A stretch of 22,858 bases of DNA from an uncultured Oscillospiraceae bacterium (GTDB lineage: Bacteria > Bacillota > Clostridia > Oscillospirales > Oscillospiraceae), in NCBI GenBank assembly GCA_910583885.1, contig CAJUAC010000048.1, positions 1-22,858 of the forward strand. The letters run 5' to 3'. A model generated the notes under the pieces. The model did no database searches. It saw only the letters and a program-made list of their open reading frames with translations, and was not told the origin of the DNA. The first letter of the stretch is position 1; every line of letters begins with the position of its first letter. Position numbers and translations under genes: made by a program. Positions 1-8,208 of this stretch are shown in pieces.

Positions 1-1024
1 GGTTGGTGAGGGTCTTGAAGATGATGCCCTCCTCCTTGGCGTGCTCCACCTCCTCGGCACGGGCGGGAAGCTCGGCCTCACTGCGGCGGTAGATGATGTA
101 CACATCTGCACCCAGACGGCGGGAGCAGCGGGCCGCGTCCATGGCGACGTTGCCGCCGCCCACCACAGCCACCTTCTTGCCCTTGAGGGGCATGATGGGC
201 GTGTCAGAGCCGTCCTTGTAGGCCTTCATCAGGTTGATACGGGTAAGGAACTCGTTGGCGGAGTAGACGCCCTTGAGGTTCTCCCCGGGGATGTGCATGA
301 ACATGGGCAGGCCAGCGCCGGAGCCGATAAACACGGCCTCAAAGCCGGACTGCTCCATCAGCTCGTCGATGGTGATGGAGCGGCCCACGACCACATTGGT
401 CTCGATCTTGACTCCCAGCTCCTTGAGCCCGTCCACCTCCTTCTGGACAATAGACTTGGGCAGACGGAACTCGGGGATACCGTAAACCAGCACGCCGCCG
501 GCCAGGTGCAGGGCCTCATAGACCGTGACCTCGTACCCCTTCCGGGCCAGGTCGCCGGCGCAGGTGAGGCCCGCAGGGCCGGAGCCGATGACAGCCACCT
601 TGTGGCCGTTGGAGGCGGGCTTGACAGCCTTCTCCGTGGCGTTGGCGTTGTGCCAGTCGGCCACAAAGCGCTCCAGGCGGCCGATGCCCACGCTCTCGTG
701 CTTGATGCCCCGCACGCACTTGCTCTCGCACTGGGTCTCCTGGGGGCAGACGCGGCCGCACACGGCGGGCAGCGCGCTGTCCTTGGCGATGATCTGGTAG
801 GCGGCCTCAAAGTCGCCCTCCGCCACCTTGGCGATGAACTCAGGGATATGGATCTTTACAGGGCAGCCAGCCACGCAGGGCATGTTCTTGCAGTTGAGGC
901 AGCGCTGCGCCTCGTCAATGGCCTGCTCCCTGGTGTAGCCCAGGGCCACCTCTTCAAAGTTGCCGCTGCGGACCACAGGGTCCTGGTGGGGCATGGGGTT
1001 CTTGTTGGGACTCATATTGGCCAT
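1..1024 (-). CDS. nfnB: NfnB / GltA-like NADPH-dependent oxidoreductase subunit (partial, C-terminus outside window)
   Basis: FAD/NAD(P)-binding, [4Fe-4S] flavoprotein of the glutamate synthase small subunit family. About 341 codons are present and the C-terminal part runs off the window. Two cysteine clusters near the N-terminus (CLNCKNMPCVAGCP, then CGRVCPQETQCESKC) are the family's Fe-S ligands. They are followed by a first dinucleotide fold (VAVIGSGPAGL) and a second (VAVVGGGNVAMDAAR). The ATG at 1024 sits 1 nt after the stop of the upstream gene and has a strong CAGGAGG site inside that gene. Automatic annotation often says gltA, but the neighbour is the NfnA-type flavoprotein and no large glutamate synthase subunit is seen. 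I therefore prefer NfnB, the large subunit of the bifurcating NADH-dependent ferredoxin:NADP+ oxidoreductase known from Clostridium kluyveri. The family is certain; the NfnB role is inferred from context. Confidence 0.9.
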   Translation of the reverse strand, partial: MANMSPNKNPMPHQDPVVRSGNFEEVALGYTREQAIDEAQRCLNCKNMPCVAGCPVKIHIPEFIAKVAEGDFEAAYQIIAKDSALPAVCGRVCPQETQCESKCVRGIKHESVGIGRLERFVADWHNANATEKAVKPASNGHKVAVIGSGPAGLTCAGDLARKGYEVTVYEALHLAGGVLVYGIPEFRLPKSIVQKEVDGLKELGVKIETNVVVGRSITIDELMEQSGFEAVFIGSGAGLPMFMHIPGENLKGVYSANEFLTRINLMKAYKDGSDTPIMPLKGKKVAVVGGGNVAMDAARCSRRLGADVYIIYRRSEAELPARAEEVEHAKEEGIIFKTLTN

Positions 1025-1025
1025 G

Positions 1026-1868
1026 TCACTTTACCTCCTGCTTGAACAGATTGCATGTCTCTTCCCGGGCGTGCAGCTCGAAATCCCGGTACATCGCGCC
1101 GCGGGCCATGGCCTCGTCGAAGTCCACCAGGTGGCCGTCGAACTCGGGGCCGTCCACGCAGGCGAACTTGGTCTCGCCGCCCACGGTGAGGCGGCAGCCG
1201 CCGCACATGCCGGTGCCGTCGATCATGATGGGGTTCATGCTGACTACGGTGGGGATGTTGTACTCCTTGGTCAGCTGGCAGACGAATTTCATCATGATTA
1301 CCGGGCCGATGGCGATGACCCTGTCATACTTCACGCCTGCATCGATCTGCTCCTTGAGCAGCTCAGTGACCAGGGCCTTCTTGCCATAGGAGCCGTCGTC
1401 AGTACCGATGATGAGGTTGGTGCTGGCCGCCTCGAACTCATCCTTGAGGATGATGAGGTCCTTGTTGCGGAAGCCCACGATCAGGTCCACATGGCACCCG
1501 TCGTCGTGGAGTTTCTTGGCCACGGGGTAGGCGATGGCAGTGCCCACGCCGCCGCCGATGACAGCCACGCGCTTGAGGCCCTCTGTCTCGGTGGCCCGGC
1601 CCAGGGGGCCGACGAAGTCCTGGATATACTCGCCCTCCTCCTTGTGGTTAAGCTTCTCCGTGGTCGCACCGACAATCTGGAAGATAATGGTAACTGTACC
1701 GGTCTCCCGGTTATAGGCGGCAATGGTCAGGGGGACACGCTCGCCGTTCTCATCCACACGCAGGATGATGAACTGGCCCGGCTCCGCCTTGCGCGCCACG
1801 GCGGGAGCCTCGATCTCCATCAGGGTAACGGTGGGGTTCAGAACTCTCTTTTTGACAATCCGATACAT
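1026..1868 (-). CDS. nfnA: NfnA-like ferredoxin:NADP+ reductase small subunit (sulfide/dihydroorotate dehydrogenase-like)
   Basis: Flavoprotein of about 280 residues in the ferredoxin-NADP reductase superfamily. An N-terminal FAD-binding beta barrel (PGQFIILRV, then RVPLTIAAY) is followed by an NAD-binding fold (VAVIGGGVGTAIAYP). A C-terminal [2Fe-2S] segment, DGTGMCGGC followed by FACVDGPEFDG, has the Asp and three Cys expected of NfnA. Together with nfnB it would form the cytoplasmic complex that couples NADH and reduced ferredoxin to NADP+ reduction. An in-frame GTG at 1886 exists, but the ATG at 1868 fits the family N-terminus (MYRIVKKR) and has GAAAGAGG at proper spacing, so I chose 1868. 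It is the first gene of the nfnAB unit, with a 1-nt gap to nfnB. Confidence 0.92.
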   Translation of the reverse strand: MYRIVKKRVLNPTVTLMEIEAPAVARKAEPGQFIILRVDENGERVPLTIAAYNRETGTVTIIFQIVGATTEKLNHKEEGEYIQDFVGPLGRATETEGLKRVAVIGGGVGTAIAYPVAKKLHDDGCHVDLIVGFRNKDLIILKDEFEAASTNLIIGTDDGSYGKKALVTELLKEQIDAGVKYDRVIAIGPVIMMKFVCQLTKEYNIPTVVSMNPIMIDGTGMCGGCRLTVGGETKFACVDGPEFDGHLVDFDEAMARGAMYRDFELHAREETCNLFKQEVK

Positions 1869-1936
1869 AGTGTTTCCTCTTTCCACTTAGATTCGGTTAC
1901 TTTGCGGTTTCCGTATGACCCATGCATACTGCTTTC

Positions 1937-1965
1937 ATTCTATCACAGCCGCCCCGTCCCGTCAA
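1937..1965 (-). promoter_or_regulatory. Sigma-A promoter of nfnAB
   Basis: On the minus strand, TTGACG (1960-1965) and TAGAAT (1937-1942) are separated by exactly 17 nt. A TG one base before the -10 makes it an extended -10 element. The predicted start is near 1930, giving a leader of about 60 nt before the nfnA ATG at 1868. Confidence 0.75.
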
Positions 1966-1989
1966 TTTGATTTTTGCCATTCCGGGGGT

Positions 1990-2037
1990 AAAAAAGGGGG
2001 AAACCCGCCTGCCCGCCCTCACAGGCCCCCGCCTGTG
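1990..2037 (-). terminator. Possible terminator at the end of the atp operon
   Basis: A perfect 6-bp inverted repeat (CACAGG / CCTGTG, 2020-2037) straddles the atpC stop. A G/C-rich stretch and six T on the minus strand (1990-1995) follow. The T run is rather far from the clear stem and the nearer stem is imperfect, so this is a weak call based on position at the operon end. Confidence 0.4.
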
Positions 2038-2441
2038 CCGTGGGCCTTCACCCGCAGGCGGTTCAGGGCCCGGGCCAGGGATGCCTGGGCCAGCTGGTAC
2101 TCCTGCCGGCTCTTCCTTTGCAGCATCGCCTCCTGCGCCTCGCTGGCCTCCCGCCTGGCCCGGGCCTCGTCGATCTCCTCCGGCCTCTCAGCGGAGTCCA
2201 CCAGTACCAGCGCCTCGTTGGCCTCCACCTTCACAATGCCGGTGGAGACCGCCGCCAGCAGGACAGGCTGGCCCGGGATCCGGCAGTGCAGTGTCCCCGG
2301 CTTGACAGCGGCGATCATGCTGCTGTGGTGGGCCAGGATGCCCTGCTCCCCGTCGCTGGTGGGGATGGTCAGGCACTCGCAGGGGCCCTCATAAAAGTTT
2401 CTGTCCGCCGCCAGGATGCGCACCAGGAATGCCTCCATCAC
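2019..2441 (-). CDS. atpC: F1 ATP synthase epsilon subunit
   Basis: Central-stalk epsilon subunit, 140 residues, normal length. The N-terminal beta sandwich is recognisable (FYEGPCECLTIPTSDGEQGILAHHSSMIAAVKPG split over residues about 15-50; GEQGILAHH is the family hallmark). A C-terminal two-helix region rich in Ala, Glu and Arg follows. Its ATG overlaps the atpD stop by 4 nt, so translation is probably coupled. It is the last gene of the operon. Family assignment is firm; whether the C-terminal helices inhibit ATP hydrolysis cannot be read from sequence. Confidence 0.95.
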   Translation of the reverse strand: MMEAFLVRILAADRNFYEGPCECLTIPTSDGEQGILAHHSSMIAAVKPGTLHCRIPGQPVLLAAVSTGIVKVEANEALVLVDSAERPEEIDEARARREASEAQEAMLQRKSRQEYQLAQASLARALNRLRVKAHGTGGGL

Positions 2442-3838
2442 GCCTCCCCTTCCATCCGCCGGGCCTTCTCCACCACATCCCGCCAGGTTCCTACATTATA
2501 AAATGCCGCCTCCGGGTACTGGTCCATCTGGCCGTCCACAATGGCCCCGAAGCCCTCCAGAGTGTCCGCCAGGGGCACATAGACCCCGGGGATGCCGGTA
2601 AACTTCTCTGCCACATGGGTGGGCTGGGCCAGGAACCGCTGGAGCCGCCTGGCCCGGGCTACGGTCTGCCGGTCCTCCTCGCTGAGCTCCTCCATACCCA
2701 GGATAGCGATGATGTCCTGGAGCTCCCGGTACTTTTCCAGAATCTCCTGCACCCGGCGGGCAATGCGGTAGTGCTCCTCCCCCACGATGCCGGCCTCCAG
2801 GATGCGGGAGGAGGACTCCAGTGGGTCCACCGCCGGATAGATCCCCTGCTCGGAGATCTTGCGGCTGAGCACTGTGGTGGCGTCCAGATGGGCGAAGGTG
2901 GTGGCAGTGGCGGGGTCAGTGAGGTCATCCGCCGGGACGTATACCGCCTGCACCGATGTGACCGAACCGTTCCTGGTGGAGGTGATCCGCTCCTGGAGCT
3001 CCCCCATCTCATTGGCCAGCGTGGGCTGGTAGCCCACGGCGGAGGGCATCCGCCCCAGCAGGGTGGAGACCTCGCTGCCCGCCTGGACAAAGCGGAAAAT
3101 GTTGTCGATAAACAGCAGCACATCCTTGTGCTCTTTATCCCGGAAGTACTCCGCCATGGTCAGCCCGGACAGGGCCACCCGCATCCGCACCCCCGGCGAC
3201 TCGTTCATCTGGCCGAAGACCAGGGCCGTCTTATCCGACACGCCGCTCTCCCGCATCTCCCGCCACAGGTCGTTGCCCTCCCGGCTGCGCTCGCCTACGC
3301 CGGTGAAAATCGAGTAGCCGCCGTGCTCCATAGCCACGTTGTGGATCAGCTCCTGGATGAGCACTGTCTTGCCCACGCCCGCGCCGCCGAACAGGCCGAT
3401 TTTCCCCCCGCGGGGGTAGGGCTCCAGCAGGTCGATGACCTTGATGCCCGTCTCCAGCACCTCCACTGCCGGGCTCTGCTCCTCAAAGGAGGGCGGGCGG
3501 CGGTAGATGCTGCGCACCGGCGTGCCGTCCGGCAGGGGGCCGCTGCCATCGATGGGCTGGCCCAGCACGTTGAACATCCGGCCCAGGGTGGCCCGGCCCA
3601 CCGGCACCTGGATGGTGCGGCCGGGCACGTCCACGGCCAGCCCCCTGGCCAGCCCCTCGCTGGGGGAGAGCATAATGCAGCGCACCGTATTGCGCCCCAC
3701 ATGCTGGGCCACCTCCATGACCCGCAGCGCACCGCCCTTTTCCACCGTCAGCTCCTCCCGCAGCCTGGGCAGCGGGCCGCTCTGGATCTCCACATCCACC
3801 ACAGGGCCGGAGATGCGCACGATAATCCCTCTTTCCAT
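2438..3838 (-). CDS. atpD: F1 ATP synthase beta subunit (catalytic)
   Basis: Catalytic beta subunit, 466 residues, full length. It carries the Walker A loop GGAGVGKT, the GERSREGNDL segment with the catalytic Glu/Arg region, the Walker B strand VLLFIDNIFRF and the DELSEED-like lever written here as MEELSEEDR. It starts at ATG 3838 with AAGGGAT as ribosome site, 5 nt after the atpG stop, and overlaps atpC by 4 nt. All active-site motifs look intact, so F1 catalysis is expected to be normal despite the odd alpha subunit upstream. Confidence 0.98.
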   Translation of the reverse strand: MERGIIVRISGPVVDVEIQSGPLPRLREELTVEKGGALRVMEVAQHVGRNTVRCIMLSPSEGLARGLAVDVPGRTIQVPVGRATLGRMFNVLGQPIDGSGPLPDGTPVRSIYRRPPSFEEQSPAVEVLETGIKVIDLLEPYPRGGKIGLFGGAGVGKTVLIQELIHNVAMEHGGYSIFTGVGERSREGNDLWREMRESGVSDKTALVFGQMNESPGVRMRVALSGLTMAEYFRDKEHKDVLLFIDNIFRFVQAGSEVSTLLGRMPSAVGYQPTLANEMGELQERITSTRNGSVTSVQAVYVPADDLTDPATATTFAHLDATTVLSRKISEQGIYPAVDPLESSSRILEAGIVGEEHYRIARRVQEILEKYRELQDIIAILGMEELSEEDRQTVARARRLQRFLAQPTHVAEKFTGIPGVYVPLADTLEGFGAIVDGQMDQYPEAAFYNVGTWRDVVEKARRMEGEA

Positions 3839-3843
3839 ATCCC

Positions 3844-4737
3844 TTACCTTTCCTTCCTGTGCTTCTGGGCCATCGCCCCGGCGGAGACCTCGGTGATCTC
3901 CTGGGTAATCCCCGCCTGGCGGACCCGGTTATATTGGAGGGAGAGCTCCCCCAGCAGCTTTTCCGCGTTCTGGTTGGCGCTGTCCATCGCCGCCATCCGG
4001 GCGTTCTGCTCACAGCAGAAGCTATCGACCAGCGCACTGTAGAGGAAGCCGGACACATAGCTGGCCATCATGCTGTCCAGCACCGCCGTGACGCTGGGGA
4101 GGAACTCGAAGGGTTCCGTCACCGCCCGCTCCCCCGCCGGCGGGGCAAAGGAGGTGCGGTGGAAGGGGAGCAGCCGGGTGGAGCGGGCCTGGAAGGACAT
4201 GGCGCTGGCCATGTCCGTATAGACCACGAAAATCTGCCGCAGCTCCCCCCGGTCGTAGCCGTCCAGCAGCCGGGCGCTGATCTCCCTGGCCCGGGCCATG
4301 GTGGGGTTCTGGGCCGTATAGAGGAAGCTCTGTGCAATGGGGATCTTCCGCTGGGCAAAATAACGCCTCCCGTACTCCCCTACCACAAACAGCTTGGTAT
4401 CCGGGTGCTGCTCCAGCAGCTGCTGGGCCTGGCGGATGGCGTTCTGGTTGTATGCCCCCGCCAGGCCCTTGTCCGCCGTAATCACCAGGCAGCCATAGGT
4501 CCCCTCCAGGGGCGTATCGTCGTTTGTGGGGAAGAAGTAGCGGCTGTCCACATCTGTGGCAGTGCGGAAGATCCGCTTGATCTCCCCCCGCAGGGCCTCG
4601 AAATAGGGGCGGGTGTTGTCCAGCTCCTGCCGGGCCCGCCGGAGCTTGGTGGAGGCGATGAGGTACATGGCGTTGGTAATCTTTTTCGTCTCCCGCACGC
4701 TCTCCATGTGGGTTTTGATCTCCTTTGTCCCGGCCAT
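3844..4737 (-). CDS. atpG: F1 ATP synthase gamma subunit
   Basis: Rotor-shaft gamma subunit, about 297 residues. The N-terminal coiled-coil helix (MAGTKEIKTHMESVRETKK in part; KITNAMYLIASTKLRRA) and C-terminal helix (ARMAAMDSANQNAEKLL, then YNRVRQAGITQEITEVSAG) are both conserved. A GTG at 4746 would add three residues and overlap the previous gene. The ATG at 4737 gives the conserved family N-terminus and lies 1 nt after the atpA stop, so I chose it. It sits between the delta-alpha fusion and atpD as in standard operons. Confidence 0.93.
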   Translation of the reverse strand: MAGTKEIKTHMESVRETKKITNAMYLIASTKLRRARQELDNTRPYFEALRGEIKRIFRTATDVDSRYFFPTNDDTPLEGTYGCLVITADKGLAGAYNQNAIRQAQQLLEQHPDTKLFVVGEYGRRYFAQRKIPIAQSFLYTAQNPTMARAREISARLLDGYDRGELRQIFVVYTDMASAMSFQARSTRLLPFHRTSFAPPAGERAVTEPFEFLPSVTAVLDSMMASYVSGFLYSALVDSFCCEQNARMAAMDSANQNAEKLLGELSLQYNRVRQAGITQEITEVSAGAMAQKHRKER

Positions 4738-4738
4738 C

Positions 4739-6499
4739 TCATCCACCGCTCTTTCCCGCTGCCTGGAAGCTCTCCAGGAAGGCCCGGGCCATCTCCAGGA
4801 TCTCCTCCCGGTCCTCCGGGAGGAGGCGGCCAGTCTGGCTGATCCGGCGGCACAGATCCGCCTTCTCCTCCTCCGCGAAGGCCAGCAGCCCTGTCCGGAA
4901 GCGCTCCAACTGCCCCAAGGGGATCTCCTCCATCACGTGGGCCAGGGCGGCCGTCAGGAGGATGACCTGCTGGTGCTGGGAGAGGGGGGCGTACTGGCCC
5001 TGGCGCAGCAGGCGCATCAGCCCCTGGCCGTAGGCCAGCTGGCGCTTGGTGGCCTCGTCCAGGTCACTGGAAAACTGGGTGAATACCTCCATCTCCCGGT
5101 ACTGGGCCAGCTCCAGCCGGATAGCCCCCGCCGCAGCCTTCATAGCCTTTGTCTGGGCGTCGCCGCCCACACGGGACACCGACAGGCCCACATTCACAGC
5201 CGGCCGCTGGCCGGCAAAAAACAGCTCGCTCTCCAGGAAGATCTGGCCGTCAGTGATAGAGATGATATTGGTGGGGATATAGGCGGACACGTCGCCGGCC
5301 TGGGTCTCCACAATGGGCAGGGCCGTCATGCTCCCGCCCCCCAGCGCGTCGGAGAGGTGGGCCGCCCGCTCCAGCAGCCGGGAGTGGAGGTAGAACACGT
5401 CCCCCGGGTAGGCCTCCCGCCCTGGGGAGCGCTCCAGCAGCAGGCTCAGCGCCCGGTAGGCAATGGCGTGCTTGCTCAGGTCGTCGTATACGATCAGCAC
5501 GTCCCTGCCGTGGTACATGAAGTGCTCCCCCAGCGCACAGCCGGCATAGGGGGCAATATACTGCATCGCCGCAGGGGCCCCGGCCGGTGCGCTGATGATG
5601 GCGGTGTACTCCATGGCGCCCCGGCGGGAGAGGTTCTCCGCAATCTGGGCCACGGAGCTGGTCTTCTGCCCGATGGCTACATAGATACACACCACATCCT
5701 TGCCCTTCTGGTTGAGGATCGCGTCCAGGGCAATCGCGGTCTTCCCGGTCTGCCGGTCGCCGATAATCAGCTCCCGCTGGCCACGGCCAATGGGGAACAT
5801 GGAGTCAATGGCCAGCAGCCCCGTCTCCATGGGCGTATTCACCGGCTGGCGGTCCAGGATCCCGGGGGCCGGGGTCTCGATGGGGCGGAAAGACTCCGCC
5901 AGGATGGTCCCTTTGCCATCAACCGGCGTCCCCAGCGCGTCCACTACCCGGCCCAGGAATGCCTCGCCAACAGGCATCCCCGCGGTCCGCAGGGTACGGC
6001 GGACCATGCCGCCGGCGCTGACCTCCTCGCTGCCCCCGAAGAGGATACAGCTGAGCCCATCGGGGCGCAGGTCCTGTACCATGCCCTTCACACCGGAGGA
6101 GAAGAGCAGGATTTCCCCGTACTGGGCGTGGAACAACCCGTCCACGACGGCGATCTCGCCGTCCACTGTCAGCACCTCGCCGATCTCCTCCGGGGCCACC
6201 GTCAGCTCCCACTCCTCCACCGCCTGGCGCATGAGCGGCAGCAGATCCTCCTGCCCGGGCTGGAGGCTGCGCAAGTAGTCCTGGAACTGCCGCACACGCC
6301 CATCCAGGGTCCAGTCGTAGATGTCGGAGCCCACCTGGAGCCGGAAACCGTTTGGGAGGGACTCGTCCTGCTCCCAATGGAGGGGGACCTTGCGGCGGTA
6401 GGTACGGGTGAGGAAGTCTGTAAAACGCGCAAGCTGGGCGGCCGTGGGCTCCGCAGCGCTGCGCAGCTCCGCCGTCAGGCGGCTCCTAGCGGCCCTCAT
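4739..6499 (-). CDS. atpA: Delta(C-terminal domain)-alpha fusion subunit of F1 ATP synthase
   Basis: The 586-residue product is about 80 residues longer than a normal alpha subunit. Residues about 5-80 match the C-terminal domain of the delta subunit (OSCP): LTAELRSAAEPTAAQLARF corresponds to the delta 'vtsa.pLs.eql' helix, followed by the IYDWTLDGRVRQFQDYL ending typical of delta (usual form viDgSvrgqLerL). From about residue 85 a complete alpha follows, including Walker A GDRQTGKT at 247-254 and the FYLHSRLLERAA segment. The delta N-terminal domain, which normally grips the alpha N-termini, is absent, and no separate atpH exists between atpF and this gene. The ATG lies inside the end of atpF (14-nt overlap) behind a GAGGGGGG site. 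The fusion is directly visible; its structural effect is inference. Confidence 0.93.
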   Translation of the reverse strand: MRAARSRLTAELRSAAEPTAAQLARFTDFLTRTYRRKVPLHWEQDESLPNGFRLQVGSDIYDWTLDGRVRQFQDYLRSLQPGQEDLLPLMRQAVEEWELTVAPEEIGEVLTVDGEIAVVDGLFHAQYGEILLFSSGVKGMVQDLRPDGLSCILFGGSEEVSAGGMVRRTLRTAGMPVGEAFLGRVVDALGTPVDGKGTILAESFRPIETPAPGILDRQPVNTPMETGLLAIDSMFPIGRGQRELIIGDRQTGKTAIALDAILNQKGKDVVCIYVAIGQKTSSVAQIAENLSRRGAMEYTAIISAPAGAPAAMQYIAPYAGCALGEHFMYHGRDVLIVYDDLSKHAIAYRALSLLLERSPGREAYPGDVFYLHSRLLERAAHLSDALGGGSMTALPIVETQAGDVSAYIPTNIISITDGQIFLESELFFAGQRPAVNVGLSVSRVGGDAQTKAMKAAAGAIRLELAQYREMEVFTQFSSDLDEATKRQLAYGQGLMRLLRQGQYAPLSQHQQVILLTAALAHVMEEIPLGQLERFRTGLLAFAEEEKADLCRRISQTGRLLPEDREEILEMARAFLESFQAAGKSGG

Positions 6500-6977
6500 G
6501 CGCCTTGCCCCCCTCTGCCAGGTTCAAAAATTGGTCAAAGGGATCTGTCCCCGGCTTGGACGCCAGCTTCATGGCAGCTGCCGCAGCCAGCTCACGCAGC
6601 TCACGCTGGGACTCCCGCAGCGCCCGCTCCCGGCTCTGCTCCGCCTCAGCCCGGGCCTTGGTGACAATCTGCTGGGCCTGCTCCTGGGCCTGGGCAATCT
6701 GGGAATCGGCGGCCTGCTGGGCCGCCTGCTGGGCCTTGGCCCGGGCCTCGCGGATCTCCGCATCCGCGCCGTCCAGCTTGGCCTGGTAGGCCAGCCGGGC
6801 CTGCTCCGCCTCCTCCAGCTTCCCGGCAGCCGTCTCCTCCAGCCCCCGGTAGTAGGCCTCCCGCTTCTCCATAAACTGCTTGACCGGCTTATAGAGGAGG
6901 AAATATAACCCTCCGGCGAGGATCGCCAGATTCATCCAATGCAGCAGGATCTGCTGTACATCAATATTCAGCGGCAT
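6486..6977 (-). CDS. atpF: Fo ATP synthase b subunit
   Basis: Peripheral-stalk b subunit, about 163 residues. One N-terminal membrane helix (ILLHWMNLAILAGGLYFLLY) is followed by the KPVKQFMEKREAYY hinge and a long charged, Ala-rich coiled coil. A GTG at 6986 is possible, but the ATG at 6977 has AGGTGGGG at good spacing and was preferred. The end overlaps the delta-alpha fusion gene by 14 nt. The protein is ordinary in length and carries no added delta domain (unlike the mycobacterial b-delta fusion), so it does not supply the missing delta N-terminal domain. Confidence 0.93.
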   Translation of the reverse strand: MPLNIDVQQILLHWMNLAILAGGLYFLLYKPVKQFMEKREAYYRGLEETAAGKLEEAEQARLAYQAKLDGADAEIREARAKAQQAAQQAADSQIAQAQEQAQQIVTKARAEAEQSRERALRESQRELRELAAAAAMKLASKPGTDPFDQFLNLAEGGKAHEGR

Positions 6978-6991
6978 TGTCCCCACCTGCC

Positions 6992-7333
6992 TTACAATAC
7001 AAAGATAATCAAAATGACCACCAGCAGGGCATAGATGATGGCCGTTTCGATAAAGACCAGGCCCAGCATGAGGGTGGTGCGGACCTTGCCCTCCGCCTCG
7101 GGCTGGCGGGCAATGCTCTCAGCGGACTTGGCTGTGGCCAGGCCCATGCCCACCGCGCCGCCGGCGGCGGCTACGCCCACGGCAATCCCTGCCGCGATGG
7201 CCTTCAGGCCAATCGTGTTCTCCTCCTGGGGCGCCTCCCCGTCCGCAGCAAAGGCGGTAGCCGCCATGGCAAAGGACAGCAGGACCATCAGGGCAAGAAC
7301 CCACACTTTTTTCGTTCTGAACAGCTTCTTCAT
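6992..7333 (-). CDS. atpE: Fo ATP synthase c subunit with N-terminal signal-peptide-like leader
   Basis: Proteolipid c subunit of 113 residues, about 30 longer than usual. Residues 1-29 form a textbook Sec-type leader (KK/RTKK, a hydrophobic core, then TAFA before ADGEAP), leaving an 84-residue c subunit if cut. Helix 1, the polar loop (SAESIARQPEAEGK) and helix 2 with the ion-binding Glu96 are present. Compared with Na+-binding c subunits, the helix-1 Gln is Met63, while helix 2 keeps Glu96, Thr97 and Tyr101, so coupling is more likely by H+ but not certain. Ribosome site GGAGG lies 9 nt before the ATG. It lies 65 nt after atpB and before atpF. Confidence 0.95.
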   Translation of the reverse strand: MKKLFRTKKVWVLALMVLLSFAMAATAFAADGEAPQEENTIGLKAIAAGIAVGVAAAGGAVGMGLATAKSAESIARQPEAEGKVRTTLMLGLVFIETAIIYALLVVILIIFVL

Positions 7334-7398
7334 AGCAATCAGCCTCCATTTTTTATGTTTTTATTTCTGCGTGATATCGATATTGATCCTGCCGCACC

Positions 7399-8208
7399 CT
7401 ACTGGCCGCCCTTCCGGTGGGCCGGTTCGGACACCTCCCCATAGTAGAGGGCCGTGAGCATGGTCAGCACATAGGTCTGGATCAGCGCGTGGAGCAGGGT
7501 GAACAGCACGCCCACCACCACCGGCAGGACAAAGCTCAGATGGACATAGTAGTATACCAGCTCTGTCACCAGCAGCCCGCTCAGCAGCGCGCCGAAAAGC
7601 CGGAAGCTCATGGAGATGGGCAGGGAGAACTCCTTGAGCGTCCTTTTGATTCCGCCGGTGCCGTTGCCCGCGATGCCCCCGGAGAGGATAATCAGGTAGG
7701 ACAGGCACCCCAGGGCGATGGCGGCATTGACGTCGGAGAGGGGGGCCGGCAATGTGACCGGATGGCCCCGGGCCGCCACCGCCTGGACCCCCAGCAGCTC
7801 AAAGAGCGTCCCCACAAAGATATACGCTCCGGCAGAAAAGAGGTAGACCCCTAAAAACCCATTCCGGTGGGGGCTGTTGGTTTTCGCCATGCGGTCAAAC
7901 AGCCCCACCACCTCCTCCAGCACCAGCTGGAGCTTACCCGGCACATACTGGAACCGTGGGATGACGAACACATGGATCCATGCTGCCAGCACCAGCAGCG
8001 CCACCGTGACGAGGAAGGCCGAAACCAGACCAGGGTTGACCTCCTTGAGCCCAAACAGGCTGACCTGGTTTATGTCGTGGAGCACTGCATCCCGCATGGC
8101 CTCCTGCACGCTTTCCGCCCGGATGGGCGGCCCGGCCAGCAGCGCCCCGGCCAGCAGCAGGAGGATTTCCGCCAGCCACAGCACCAGGACCCTCTTGCGA
8201 TGGTTCAT
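7399..8208 (-). CDS. atpB: Fo ATP synthase a subunit
   Basis: Ion-channel a subunit, 269 residues, first gene of the operon. The conserved helix with the essential Arg reads SMSFRLFGALLSG (the usual Asn after RLFG is Ala here), and the last helix ALIQTYVLTMLTALYYGE keeps the conserved Gln. The N-terminus (NHRKRVLVLW, Leu/Ala-rich core, GPPIRAES) also looks like a signal peptide or an added membrane helix. The ATG at 8208 is preceded by AGAAGGA. No atpI is seen upstream; the neighbouring gene is the divergent recombinase. Confidence 0.94.
   Translation of the reverse strand: MNHRKRVLVLWLAEILLLLAGALLAGPPIRAESVQEAMRDAVLHDINQVSLFGLKEVNPGLVSAFLVTVALLVLAAWIHVFVIPRFQYVPGKLQLVLEEVVGLFDRMAKTNSPHRNGFLGVYLFSAGAYIFVGTLFELLGVQAVAARGHPVTLPAPLSDVNAAIALGCLSYLIILSGGIAGNGTGGIKRTLKEFSLPISMSFRLFGALLSGLLVTELVYYYVHLSFVLPVVVGVLFTLLHALIQTYVLTMLTALYYGEVSEPAHRKGGQ

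Noticed and set aside
41..1045. Long plus-strand open frames opposite nfn, atp and glycan genes
   Set aside because: They are antisense shadows caused by high GC at third codon positions, rich in His/Leu/Gly/Ala, with no domain pattern or ribosome sites.
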